Source: Bacteroidota bacterium (lineage in GTDB: Bacteria > Bacteroidota > Ignavibacteria > Ignavibacteriales > Ignavibacteriaceae). From it: DNA of 50,237 nucleotides. Position numbers and translations under genes: made by a program. Below the pieces are notes generated by a model. The model saw only the letters and a list, made by a program, of their open reading frames with translations, was not told the DNA's origin and did not search any database. This document shows, in pieces, positions 35,397-44,376 of this stretch; the stretch's first letter is position 1; each line of letters starts with the position of its first letter. The stretch covers positions 1 through 50,237 of the forward strand of contig JAKAGZ010000014.1 of NCBI GenBank assembly GCA_021815365.1, in the 5' to 3' direction.

Positions 35397-35760
35397 AAAT
35401 TACTTTTCCCTCTTCAATCAAGTTCATATAAAACGGCAAAACATCTTTATATTCATTAAATGTTTCGGTGCTGATAATCATTAATGATATAACAACTCCG
35501 TATTTAATAGAGAGTTCACTTGAAATCTCTCCTAATTTCTCATTATATAAATTAATGCTTTTATTTGCGATTGTTGATAACAAAGCAAAATCAATATCCG
35601 ATTCACTGTCAAAATCTCCGCGGGCATAAGAACCGAATAAAACAACCCTGGATAGCTTTTTACCAAGTAATTTTTTGGCGGCGTTTTCTACATCTTTTTT
35701 TAGTCTTTCTAAGGCGTCGCTGTTCTTATCATTATGTAGTTCCGAAAATAAATCTTCCAT
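35389..35760 (-). CDS. Minimal nucleotidyltransferase (MNT) antitoxin-type protein
   Basis: A 123-residue nucleotidyltransferase of the polymerase-beta fold. G43-S44 begin the motif LFGSYARGDFDSESDID; the metal-binding acids are D55 and D57. The third acidic position in the following strand seems to be Ser (VVISLMIIS) where many members have Asp, so activity is not certain. The ATG overlaps the leuS stop by 1 nt (TAATG). Active relatives transfer AMP to the partner HEPN toxin. Confidence 0.87.
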   Translation of the reverse strand: MEDLFSELHNDKNSDALERLKKDVENAAKKLLGKKLSRVVLFGSYARGDFDSESDIDFALLSTIANKSINLYNEKLGEISSELSIKYGVVISLMIISTETFNEYKDVLPFYMNLIEEGKVIYG

Positions 35761-38213
35761 TACTTCACCACAATATTGTAGATTTTATTTTTAACAAAAA
35801 TTTCTTTTACAACTGTTCTGTCTTTTAGGTATCTTGATACTTTTTCATCTGCCAGTACAGATTGTTTTACTGCAGTCTCTTCACTGTCAGCAGGAATTAC
35901 TAACGTAGTTCGTAATTTGCCGTTTACCTGAACAGCAATATTTACCGAATCCTTAATAAGAGCTTTTGGATCTGCATCAAACCAAACAGGCTCTTCCATC
36001 AAAGATTTTTTATTCCCGATTAAGTTCCAGCATTCTTCAGCAAGATGAGGGGCGACCGGTCCGAGAAGAACAGCAAATCTTTTTAAAGTGTACGCCTTAA
36101 TCTCATCCGAACATTTATCAAGATTTTTCAGTTCATTCAATAACTCCATCAAAGCGGCAATTGCAGTATTGAACCTGAAATTGTTAATCTCCTGATCATA
36201 TTTTTTTAATGTTTGATTTATTTTTTTATAAATTAATTTTTCTTCTTCATTCAACGAAGTAATTTTATAGTTCTCATTGGGCAGACATTTTGAAAGAATG
36301 CCTTTGAACTTTTCAAACAGGTCATAACTTCGCTGAACGAACCTGTCTGTTCCTGCAATTCCTTTATCACTCCAATCACCACCAAGCTCATACGGTCCCA
36401 TGAACATTAAATAAAGCCTGAAAACATCAGAGCCAAACTGGCTTGTAAACTCATCTGGGTTAACAACATTGCCCTTTGATTTTGACATTTTAGCACCGTT
36501 GTTTGTTATGGTACCTTGGTGGATCAAATTTGCAAAAGGTTCGTCTGAATTTACAAGTCCAATATCTCTTAAAAACTTATGGATGAATCTTGCATAAAGC
36601 AGATGCATTGTAGCATGTTCAGCTCCGCCGACATACATATCAACAGGTGTCCATTTTTCAGCAAGGTCTTTATTAAATATTTGTCCGCTTATTTTTGGAT
36701 CAAGGTACCTGAGATAATACCACGATGAATCAACGAATGTATCCATCGTATCGGCTTCCCGTTTTGCAGCGCCTCCGCATTTCGGGCATTTTACATTCAT
36801 AAATTCTTCGTTTGAAAGAAGGGGAGAAGTTCCTTCTGATTTAAATTTTACGTTATAAGGCAATTCAACAGGAAGGTCTTTTTCATCTACAGGAACCTCA
36901 CCGCAGACAGGGCAATATATGATGGGGATCGGTGTGCCCCAATAACGCTGACGCGAGATCAGCCAGTCACGCAGCCGGTAATTTATTTTTCTTTTTCCGT
37001 AGTTATTTTTTTCAAGCCACTCAATGATTTTTTCTTTTGCCTCTTCAACATTCAGCCCGTTCAGAAAACCGCTGTTTATTGCAATGCCATCTCCTGTATA
37101 AGCTTTATCCTCAAAGCCTTCGGGAGGCTGGACTGTCCTGATAACCGGCAAATTATATTTTGAAGCAAATTCCCAATCACGTTCATCCTGACCGGGAACA
37201 GCCATCACGCAGCCGGTACCGTATGTTAACAAAGCATAGTCTGCAATCCAGATCGGGACTCTCTTTCCATTAACAGGATTTATTGCAAAGCTGCCGATTG
37301 GTACGCCGGTTTTTTCTTTTAAAGTAGAAGTGCGTTCAATTTCAGTTAATGATTTTATCGAGTCGCGGTAATCTTCAACATCTTTTTTGAAAACATAAGT
37401 AGTCAATTTGTCAACAAGCGGATGTTCGGGTGCAAGTACAAGATACGTTACTCCGAAAACAGTATCGGGTCTCGTAGTAAAAACAGTAATTTTTTCGTCG
37501 CTTCCGTCAACATCAAAATTGATTTCAGCACCTATACTTTTCCCGATCCAGTTTCGCTGCATTAACTTTGTTTTTTCGGGCCAATTTATTTTATCGAGAC
37601 CGCTTAAAAGCTCTTCAGCATATTCAGTAATTTTGAAAAACCATTGTGTTAAATTTTTCTGAATAACAACTGCACCGCATCGTTCGCATGTACCATCCGG
37701 CTGAACCTGCTCGTTTGCAAGAACAGTCTGATCGTTCGGGCACCAGTTTACAGGCGCATTTTTTCTGTATGCAAGTCCTTTCTTATAGAGCTGAAGAAAT
37801 ATCCACTGATTCCATTTATAATATTCGGGCGAACAGGTCATCAGTTCTGAATCCCAATCGTACATTCCTCCCATTTTTTTAAGCTGCTGTCGGATGTCTT
37901 TAATATTCTGCATCGTGCTGTCATAAGGGTGAATGCCTGTTTTGATAGCATAGTTTTCAGCAGGCAGACCGAAAGCATCATAGCCCATAGGTTCAAAGAC
38001 ATTAAAGCCTTTTAATTTTTTGTAGCGCGCCCAGCTATCGGTTGGTGCGTAATTGTACCAATGCCCGCAGTGAAGTTTTGCACCCGAAGGATAAATGAAC
38101 ATAACAAGGCAGTATAGTTTGTTATGGGTTTTATCCAGGTCGGTCTTAAAAACTTTTTTTTCTTCCCAGTACCTTTGCCATTTATTTTCTATTTCAGAAA
38201 AGGGATATCGCAT
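35760..38213 (-). CDS. leuS: Leucyl-tRNA synthetase
   Basis: A 817-residue class I synthetase charging tRNA-Leu. The HIGH-type motif reads HCGH in YPSGAKLHCGHWYNY, the KMSKS motif is KMSKSKGN, and a CP1 editing domain (about 220-430, TTRPDTVFGVTYLVLAPEHP) is present. A zinc-type insertion has CPVCGEVP...CPKCGG. The open frame extends 31 codons upstream to 38306, but that stretch is unlike the family; MRYPFSEIENKWQRYWEE is the canonical start, so I place it at 38213. No strong SD is seen. It is the first gene of the operon. Confidence 0.95.
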   Translation of the reverse strand: MRYPFSEIENKWQRYWEEKKVFKTDLDKTHNKLYCLVMFIYPSGAKLHCGHWYNYAPTDSWARYKKLKGFNVFEPMGYDAFGLPAENYAIKTGIHPYDSTMQNIKDIRQQLKKMGGMYDWDSELMTCSPEYYKWNQWIFLQLYKKGLAYRKNAPVNWCPNDQTVLANEQVQPDGTCERCGAVVIQKNLTQWFFKITEYAEELLSGLDKINWPEKTKLMQRNWIGKSIGAEINFDVDGSDEKITVFTTRPDTVFGVTYLVLAPEHPLVDKLTTYVFKKDVEDYRDSIKSLTEIERTSTLKEKTGVPIGSFAINPVNGKRVPIWIADYALLTYGTGCVMAVPGQDERDWEFASKYNLPVIRTVQPPEGFEDKAYTGDGIAINSGFLNGLNVEEAKEKIIEWLEKNNYGKRKINYRLRDWLISRQRYWGTPIPIIYCPVCGEVPVDEKDLPVELPYNVKFKSEGTSPLLSNEEFMNVKCPKCGGAAKREADTMDTFVDSSWYYLRYLDPKISGQIFNKDLAEKWTPVDMYVGGAEHATMHLLYARFIHKFLRDIGLVNSDEPFANLIHQGTITNNGAKMSKSKGNVVNPDEFTSQFGSDVFRLYLMFMGPYELGGDWSDKGIAGTDRFVQRSYDLFEKFKGILSKCLPNENYKITSLNEEEKLIYKKINQTLKKYDQEINNFRFNTAIAALMELLNELKNLDKCSDEIKAYTLKRFAVLLGPVAPHLAEECWNLIGNKKSLMEEPVWFDADPKALIKDSVNIAVQVNGKLRTTLVIPADSEETAVKQSVLADEKVSRYLKDRTVVKEIFVKNKIYNIVVK

Positions 38214-38344
38214 ATTTTTTGCTTTTGTATTAAAGGAATTTTTTGTACAGTAATCAATTCTGATAAAAAATGAAAATAAATTTACCGAAAATGGAGAGGA
38301 ATTCAAATGAGTTGTGAGTATTTAAAGTACAGTATTTAGAATAT

Positions 38345-38373
38345 GTGCGACTCACCTCTGGGGTAAGTTGCAC
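38345..38373. repeat. Imperfect palindrome upstream of leuS
   Basis: GTGCGACTCACC (38345-38356) pairs with GGTAAGTTGCAC (38362-38373) with two mismatches, around a short CTCTGG-like loop. It lies between the divergent leuS and DUF2905 genes, about 130 nt upstream of leuS. It is too short to be a gene and could be an operator or a dispersed repeat. Confidence 0.55.
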
Positions 38374-38436
38374 TTGTTAAGAATGATATATCTTAAACAG
38401 AATTGATTAGTTACTGAAAAACTTATAAAATGCAGT

Positions 38437-38640
38437 ATGCAAAAAATCCTTTTAGCTGCAGGAGTAATTTTAATAGCGGCGGGACTTTTCTGGCCCCTGC
38501 TCAGCAAATTACCTTTTGGGCATTTGCCGGGGGATATTGTAATTGATAAGCCCGGTTTTAAATTATTCTTCCCCATCACAACAATGCTTCTTATCAGCGC
38601 ATTGCTGTCACTGATCCTTTGGCTGATAAGGAAATTTTAA
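38437..38640 (+). CDS. DUF2905 family small membrane protein
   Basis: A 67-residue protein with two hydrophobic helices (about 3-22 and 45-65) joined by the family's signature PFGHLPGDIVIDKPGFKLFF. Function unknown. DUF2905 proteins are common in Bacteroidota and Firmicutes. The gene is followed 39 nt later by the decarboxylase. It diverges from leuS. Confidence 0.85.
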   Translation: MQKILLAAGVILIAAGLFWPLLSKLPFGHLPGDIVIDKPGFKLFFPITTMLLISALLSLILWLIRKF

Positions 38641-38679
38641 ATATTTATTTTATCAGCATCATCATTTTACTTTGTTACA

Positions 38680-39966
38680 ATGAACAGGATAAATATAGAA
38701 AAAATAAGCTCAATATTTCAGTCAGCACTGAAGACTGAAAACTTAATCGGGAGAGAAGATACAGCCCTGATTTTTTATGATATGACTTTTGTTGAAGGAA
38801 GAATCGGCGAGTTAAAGACATTGTTTCCAAAAGGAGCTTTGCATGCTGTAGCAATAAAGGCAAATCCTTTAATTTCAAATTTAAAGTTCATAAAAAAGTT
38901 TGGTGTCGGCGCAGAGGCTGCATCACTGCCCGAGATCCACCTGGCTCTGGAAGCGGGATTTAAACCTGCAAGAATAATGTTTGATTCGCCGGCAAAAACT
39001 AAAGAAGAAATAATTTTTGCACTTAAGAAAGGAATAAATATTAATGCAGATTCACTGGCAGAGCTTGAATTGATTAAAGAATTTTTAACAAGGCAGCAAA
39101 GCAAAAGCAAAATAGGTATCAGGATAAACCCGCAGATCGGAACTGGTGATATTCCTGAGACAAGCGTTGCAGGAGAATATTCAAAATTTGGAGTTCCGAT
39201 TAAAGAATACCGCAAAGAACTGCAGAAATATTTTTTTGAAAACGACTGGCTGCGTGCGGTTCATCTTCATATCGGATCGCAGGGAATAAGTTTAGAAATG
39301 CTTTTAAGCGGCGCAAAAGTAATTTATGATTTTGTCTCTGAAACTAACGGTATACTTTTAAAGAATTCAAAGAAACGCATCGAACAAATTGATATTGGCG
39401 GAGGATTACCTGTTTCATATTTCGCAGGTGACAAAGCTGTAAGCCTGAAAGAATATTGCGGCAGGCTCAGGAAAAATTTCCCCGATTTGTTTACAAGCAA
39501 ATTCAAACTGGTTACAGAATTCGGCAGATATGTTTATGCAAATTCCGCCTGGGCAGTGAGCAGAGTAGAATATGTTAAAACGAATGGTCAATACAAAACA
39601 GCAGTGATTCATTTAGGTGCAGATATGTTTCTCAGGAAAGCATATATGCCGGATAAGTGGCATCACGAAATATTTGTGCTCGATAAAAAAGGCAGAATCA
39701 AAAATAACGGTAAAAGAGAAAATTATATTATTGCAGGACCTCTTTGTTTTGCCGGTGACTTAATTGACAGAAAAGTCCTTCTAACCGAAATTGACTCGGG
39801 CGATTTTATAGTTATTAAAGATGTCGGTGCATATACTTTGAGCATGTGGTCGAGATATAACAGCAGGCAGATCCCTTCAGTGATAGGCTATAGTAATAAA
39901 AGTAAGAAATTCCAGATACTCAAAAAGCGCGAAGAGATAAATAAAATAGTTGAATTCTGGAGTTGA
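38680..39966 (+). CDS. Fold-III PLP-dependent decarboxylase (Orn/DAP/Arg group 2), not canonical lysA
   Basis: A 428-residue alanine-racemase-fold enzyme. The PLP lysine is in AVAIKANP (about 70), then HIGSQG, the phosphate loop GGGLP, EFGRYVYA and the catalytic Cys in GPLCFAGD with the DVGAYTLSMWSRYNSRQIP tail. The motifs place it in the group-2 decarboxylase family, but the sequence departs from the lysA at 44377 (HIGSQG versus HIGSL, PLCFAGD versus PVCESGD). The substrate is unknown; arginine, ornithine or carboxynorspermidine-type compounds are possible. It has no obvious operon partner except DUF2905. Confidence 0.82.
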   Translation: MNRINIEKISSIFQSALKTENLIGREDTALIFYDMTFVEGRIGELKTLFPKGALHAVAIKANPLISNLKFIKKFGVGAEAASLPEIHLALEAGFKPARIMFDSPAKTKEEIIFALKKGININADSLAELELIKEFLTRQQSKSKIGIRINPQIGTGDIPETSVAGEYSKFGVPIKEYRKELQKYFFENDWLRAVHLHIGSQGISLEMLLSGAKVIYDFVSETNGILLKNSKKRIEQIDIGGGLPVSYFAGDKAVSLKEYCGRLRKNFPDLFTSKFKLVTEFGRYVYANSAWAVSRVEYVKTNGQYKTAVIHLGADMFLRKAYMPDKWHHEIFVLDKKGRIKNNGKRENYIIAGPLCFAGDLIDRKVLLTEIDSGDFIVIKDVGAYTLSMWSRYNSRQIPSVIGYSNKSKKFQILKKREEINKIVEFWS

Positions 39967-40034
39967 AGAAGTTGATTGGCTTTATACTTCCGAAGGCAGT
40001 AGTATCTTCGCTTTTAATTTGTAAGATGAAATGG

Positions 40035-41102
40035 TTAAGGATTAGCACCTGTTGTGTAAGCATAATTCCTGATATCTGCTGATAAAAAAACTTCCGGCGA
40101 TAAAGCAGACCTGCTGCTGTAAATCTGGCTGTAAGCAATATTACTTATTCCAAACTTTAAGGACTTAGCATCGTATCCGAGGAGCCTCAGGTAAGCTGTA
40201 ACAAAAGCGCTGACAATACCGGAGGCGCTGTAAACAACAATTCTTTTATTCGAAGGCAGTGTTTGAAGAGCTGTTGTGCTCAGCAGACTTGTGCCGGGTC
40301 TGTAGAGCACAGCATCTTTAAAGTGTCCTGAGCCAGTAGAACCTAATCTATCGGCGATGTAAAGTGAGTCTTTACCGTAGCAAGCTATATAAAATTTTGA
40401 TATGTCTTCAAAGTTGAAAAGCAGTTCGGGCAGAGAAGTTTCTACGTAGCTCCCGCCGCTTTTGAAACCAGCAGTAATCATTTCAGAAATTCTTTGTTTT
40501 ACTTTTGATTGAATGTCTGCACCAGCGTTGCTGAAAGTTATCTGCGGAAGGCTTGTCAAAGTATCGTTAAGATAAATAACATTATTAAGAGCGCTCATTA
40601 TAAGCGGAACGTTTTTTGTATTGTTTAACCAGACACTTGCAAAAGCATTGTTCCACTGCGCCATTCCAAAGTCAAGCGAATAAACATTTCTGAAACCGTA
40701 AAGCCTGAGCAGAGAAGTATAATAAGCAGATGCCTGCCCGCTCTCGCTGACTATCACGATCTTGCTGTAAGATTTATTTTGTGTGTTGTTTATATAGTTC
40801 AGAAGTGTTCCGTTTGTAAGATTTACAGCGCCGGGTATGTGCCCTGCAATATATTTGTCACTTGTTCTTAAATCTAAAATGAGATAACTGCCCAGGTGAG
40901 CCTGTACGTCATCAACATTAACGAGTGAAGGCATATCTGGTGAATTTATGTAATTGCCCTGTTCTTCGAGATAAGACAGCAATTGTATGGTGTCCGGTAT
41001 TTCAAAATTTAACACGGAAGAAATTGTGTCTTTCAAACAACTCTGGAAAGTAAGTGAAGTGAATAGGATAAAAATGATATAAGTTAAATTTTTAATTTTC
41101 AT
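40035..41102 (-). CDS. Lipoprotein with two catalytically inactive rhodanese domains
   Basis: A 355-residue lipoprotein: signal peptide with lipobox LTFQSC, lipidated Cys22. Two rhodanese-like domains follow. Domain one (about 60-160) has LILDLRTSDKYIAGHIPGA, but its active-site loop is VIVSESGQAS with Ser119 where Cys should be. Domain two (about 225-345) has VVYSASGIVSA with Ser292 in the same place. Neither can carry a persulfide, so the protein may bind a ligand or partner rather than transfer sulfur. It is the third gene of an operon with a DUF4249 lipoprotein and a TonB receptor (25 nt from the former). Confidence 0.85.
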   Translation of the reverse strand: MKIKNLTYIIFILFTSLTFQSCLKDTISSVLNFEIPDTIQLLSYLEEQGNYINSPDMPSLVNVDDVQAHLGSYLILDLRTSDKYIAGHIPGAVNLTNGTLLNYINNTQNKSYSKIVIVSESGQASAYYTSLLRLYGFRNVYSLDFGMAQWNNAFASVWLNNTKNVPLIMSALNNVIYLNDTLTSLPQITFSNAGADIQSKVKQRISEMITAGFKSGGSYVETSLPELLFNFEDISKFYIACYGKDSLYIADRLGSTGSGHFKDAVLYRPGTSLLSTTALQTLPSNKRIVVYSASGIVSAFVTAYLRLLGYDAKSLKFGISNIAYSQIYSSRSALSPEVFLSADIRNYAYTTGANP

Positions 41103-41127
41103 ATAACTATAAATTTACATCCTGATT

Positions 41128-41928
41128 TTATTTTGCTTTGACATAATCGCCCGGCGCAACCCCGATAAATAAACCAATTGTATTTTCTCCCTGCACATTC
41201 CAGATCACCTGGTCGCCGCCCTGTGAAAAAACATCCGAGACAGGCTGGTTGTTGTTTCTCGTCTTAAAAAATTTCAGGTAAGGCGAATCGAAAGCATAAA
41301 CTCTGATATATCTCATATTATCATAGCTGCCCGATCTATAAGCTACAGGCAAGTCTAAAGTTCTGACTGATATTGAAGTGGTGAATCTATCCGGCTGCTC
41401 AACAACCTGGTGAAAATCCGGCGCCTCGTCTATTACTCTGTCTAAAGTGTAAATATCCCACGTTGCACCATAAACTTCATTTTGCCTTGTAGTAATATTT
41501 GCTGTGAGATAAGTATTATTAAAAAATACAGCGGAAGTTACTTTTGGTTTCTCAGGGACTTTCGTCATGCTGTATATAGAAGTATTATTCACTTTAGCAA
41601 ACAGTTCATACGTTGAGTCAGGATAAATGTAAAGCCTGCCTAATGGCATATAAACTCCTTTAGAGGTATAGTGCAGCGGTACAATTCGCACTCCGATCTT
41701 TAAATAAGCCGTTACATTTTTAAGTTCAGCTTTGGTAATATCATATTTTTCATTGACAGGTAAAGTTTTGGTAAATGTCACGCCATCAAAATATGTGTCT
41801 GCTGTCAGCTTGGCGCGAACTACGGTGTATTCCTTATAACTTAACTGCGGATCAATAACTGAAACCTTCTCGCACCCCGAAGCTAACATAAATGCTAAAA
41901 GAAAAAATATGTAAGTGAGTTTTTTCAT
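41128..41928 (-). CDS. DUF4249 lipoprotein, companion of the TonB-dependent receptor
   Basis: A 266-residue lipoprotein with signal peptide and lipobox ending ASGC (Cys19). The beta-rich body matches DUF4249-type proteins. These are usually encoded directly next to TonB-dependent receptors, as here: the receptor gene ends 2 nt before this one starts. It probably sits on the outer membrane and helps in ligand capture by the receptor. The ligand is unknown. Confidence 0.8.
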   Translation of the reverse strand: MKKLTYIFFLLAFMLASGCEKVSVIDPQLSYKEYTVVRAKLTADTYFDGVTFTKTLPVNEKYDITKAELKNVTAYLKIGVRIVPLHYTSKGVYMPLGRLYIYPDSTYELFAKVNNTSIYSMTKVPEKPKVTSAVFFNNTYLTANITTRQNEVYGATWDIYTLDRVIDEAPDFHQVVEQPDRFTTSISVRTLDLPVAYRSGSYDNMRYIRVYAFDSPYLKFFKTRNNNQPVSDVFSQGGDQVIWNVQGENTIGLFIGVAPGDYVKAK

Positions 41929-41930
41929 TT

Positions 41931-44255
41931 TTAAAATTTAATATTAACACCAAATGATGGAATAAACGGAAACAACGTTATCTGATTAATTTTTGGTATT
42001 GGCAGTGATCCCGCAGGAACGTTTGAATCGTAAGTGGTATAATATGCAAAAGGATTATGCCGGTTATAAACATTATAGAAACTTAAATAAGTAGTAATTT
42101 CGTGACCTGACCAATCGAATTGGTATGATATGCTGAGATCAAGCTTGTGGTAAGCAGGCAGCCTGAAAGCATTTCTTTCGCTGTAGTTGAATTGCAGAAC
42201 GGGCTTATCAGAAGGTCCTATAGTTTGAAAACTGTATTGACCGGTTGGCAAAGTATATCCCTGCCCTGTGGCATACATCCAGGTTAAGCCAAGATTCCAG
42301 TGACTGTTTAAACTGTAAGCCAGCACAAGAGAAAAATCGTGCCGCCTGTCATATTTCGGGTAATAAACTTTTCCTGAGTTCAGGTAATCAAATTTTCTTT
42401 TTGTCCAGGAGAGTGTGTAACCAATCCAGCCTGTGAGATTGCCCAATCTTTTATTTGCAAAAAATTCTATTCCATAAGCTTCACCTTCCCCTTTTGTAAA
42501 AAGATCTGCAATTGATTCGCCGATTTTGACAGCGGGTGCGCTTTCAAATTCATAAAGATTTTTCATATCCCTGTAGTAGCCTTCTAATGAAAATAAATAC
42601 TCTCTGTTCGTTGTGGTGTAATCAATTCCTGCAACGAACTGATTTGATTTGCTCGGGTCTATATTTTCTGTGGAAGGATACCATAAATCTGTTGGCAGTG
42701 CAATATCATTCCTGATCACAAGGTGAAGGAACTGGTGTGTAAGTGCGTAAGCAGCATTAAAGGATAAATTTTCGTTCATCAGAACCTGTAGTGAGATGTG
42801 CGGCTCAGCACTGAAATATTTTTTTGCATTAAAATAATATCCTCTGACTCCAATATTTGTCCGCAGCCAGTTTGTTAATTTCCCTTCATCTTCTAAAAAG
42901 AGTGAGATCTCATTTGAGACGACATCAGGGTATTCTCTCAGAGTATTGTCAAGCCTTGGATCATAGAAGTTGCTGTATAACAATGAATATGAATGAAGCG
43001 TGAAATTAAATCCTAATTTAAAAGTATGATCATTAAGCCAGTGCATCTCAGCGTTTATTTTAGCGTCCAGGTCCTTTAGTCTTGAAAAAGAATAATAACT
43101 GTTTGCAGTGGATTTTGGAGAGTTATCCTGGAGAATAGATTTAAATTCATAATCAACAAAACTGAATGAAGTAGTAATAAATAATGAGCGGGAATTAATA
43201 TGAAGCCAGGTAATATTTGCAAGTGCATTCTTCCAGCCTATGTCGTAAGAAGAAATATTTTCAGGCGGGCTGTTGAGGTTGTCATTGCTCAACAAACTGC
43301 TGAATGTGAAAATATTTGACTCGGAAGAGATGACGGTGATTTTACCGTTCACATCATAGTAATTATATCTTGGTGAGCTGCTGCTCTTAAAGATATTTTT
43401 TTGCAGAAGATCATAATACATTTTTCTGCCGGAAAGCAAGTAGGTAGTTTTTTTACCGAGGGGTCCTTCGAGCATAAGATTTGAAGTGATCAAACCCAGC
43501 CCCAGCGATCCTTTTTCTTTTTCCTTAGTTCCCGAACGCAATTTAATATCGAGAATACTTGAGAGCCTCCCGCCATATTCTGCCGGGTAGGCGCCCTTTA
43601 TTAATTTAATGCTTTGTATTGCATTAGAATTGAATGAAGAAGTAAAATTTCCCATGTGCGTGGGATTATAAACAATGGTGCCATCTATCAAAGTTAAGTT
43701 TTGGTCTGGTGAACCGCCGCGCACGTACAGCCCGTTTGAAATATCGCTTTCAACTTTTACGCCGGGGAGTAATTGCAGCGCTTTAAAAAGATCAGCTTCG
43801 CCGCTGAGCGTTGGCAGCTTTTTCAGAATTTCCGGGTTCAGATCTATAGTGCTGTTAATATTTGTTTCTTCTTTTTTGCTTTTGATCACGACTTCCTTTA
43901 GTTCGATATTTTCGCTCACAGCCTTAAAATCAATCTGAATGTTCTTCTCACCGGGCTTTATATTTATTTTGTTTATTATCGGAGTATAACCGATATTTCG
44001 AATAATTATAAAGTAAATTCCTGCGGATAATTTTGGTATAGCATAAAAGCCATAAGAATTTGTGGAAGAAACTCTGAATGGCGGGTTCTCTGTGTTTATA
44101 GAATCTTTGTAGACTAATATGTTGGTTCCTATCAGTGCCTCGCCGCTGGTTGAATCGCGCACGAAACCCGATATTATTGTTTCACCTGTTTGTGAAAATA
44201 ATTCTTGTGCAAGTATCAGGAAAAGAAGAAATAAAATTTTGTTTATTCTTAACAT
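41931..44255 (-). CDS. TonB-dependent outer-membrane receptor with CarboxypepD-regulatory N-terminus
   Basis: A receptor of about 774 residues. The signal peptide MLRINKILFLLFLILAQELF is followed by a carboxypeptidase-regulatory-like domain (about 25-110), a plug domain with LPGVKVESDISNGLYVRGG and YPAEYGGRLSS, and a 22-strand-type barrel ending in Phe (NIKF). The start is uncertain: ATGs at 44297, 44267 and 44255 are in frame; I used 44255 because the signal peptide begins there. It imports an unknown ligand through TonB energy. The operon continues with the DUF4249 and rhodanese lipoproteins. It diverges from lysA across a 120-nt spacer that carries both promoters. Confidence 0.9.
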   Translation of the reverse strand: MLRINKILFLLFLILAQELFSQTGETIISGFVRDSTSGEALIGTNILVYKDSINTENPPFRVSSTNSYGFYAIPKLSAGIYFIIIRNIGYTPIINKINIKPGEKNIQIDFKAVSENIELKEVVIKSKKEETNINSTIDLNPEILKKLPTLSGEADLFKALQLLPGVKVESDISNGLYVRGGSPDQNLTLIDGTIVYNPTHMGNFTSSFNSNAIQSIKLIKGAYPAEYGGRLSSILDIKLRSGTKEKEKGSLGLGLITSNLMLEGPLGKKTTYLLSGRKMYYDLLQKNIFKSSSSPRYNYYDVNGKITVISSESNIFTFSSLLSNDNLNSPPENISSYDIGWKNALANITWLHINSRSLFITTSFSFVDYEFKSILQDNSPKSTANSYYSFSRLKDLDAKINAEMHWLNDHTFKLGFNFTLHSYSLLYSNFYDPRLDNTLREYPDVVSNEISLFLEDEGKLTNWLRTNIGVRGYYFNAKKYFSAEPHISLQVLMNENLSFNAAYALTHQFLHLVIRNDIALPTDLWYPSTENIDPSKSNQFVAGIDYTTTNREYLFSLEGYYRDMKNLYEFESAPAVKIGESIADLFTKGEGEAYGIEFFANKRLGNLTGWIGYTLSWTKRKFDYLNSGKVYYPKYDRRHDFSLVLAYSLNSHWNLGLTWMYATGQGYTLPTGQYSFQTIGPSDKPVLQFNYSERNAFRLPAYHKLDLSISYQFDWSGHEITTYLSFYNVYNRHNPFAYYTTYDSNVPAGSLPIPKINQITLFPFIPSFGVNIKF

Positions 44256-44376
44256 CCGGAATAGCATCGTTATATAGTGATCAATATAGCAAAACAAAAT
44301 TGCTTGTCAAAATTACCCGGGTAAATTTTTACAGCATAAATTTTTATCAGATCAGATAACTATTAGCCTTACATCA

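Noticed and set aside
38214-38306. 31-codon N-terminal extension of leuS
   Set aside because: It is unlike the family and low-complexity; MRYPFSEIE is the canonical start.
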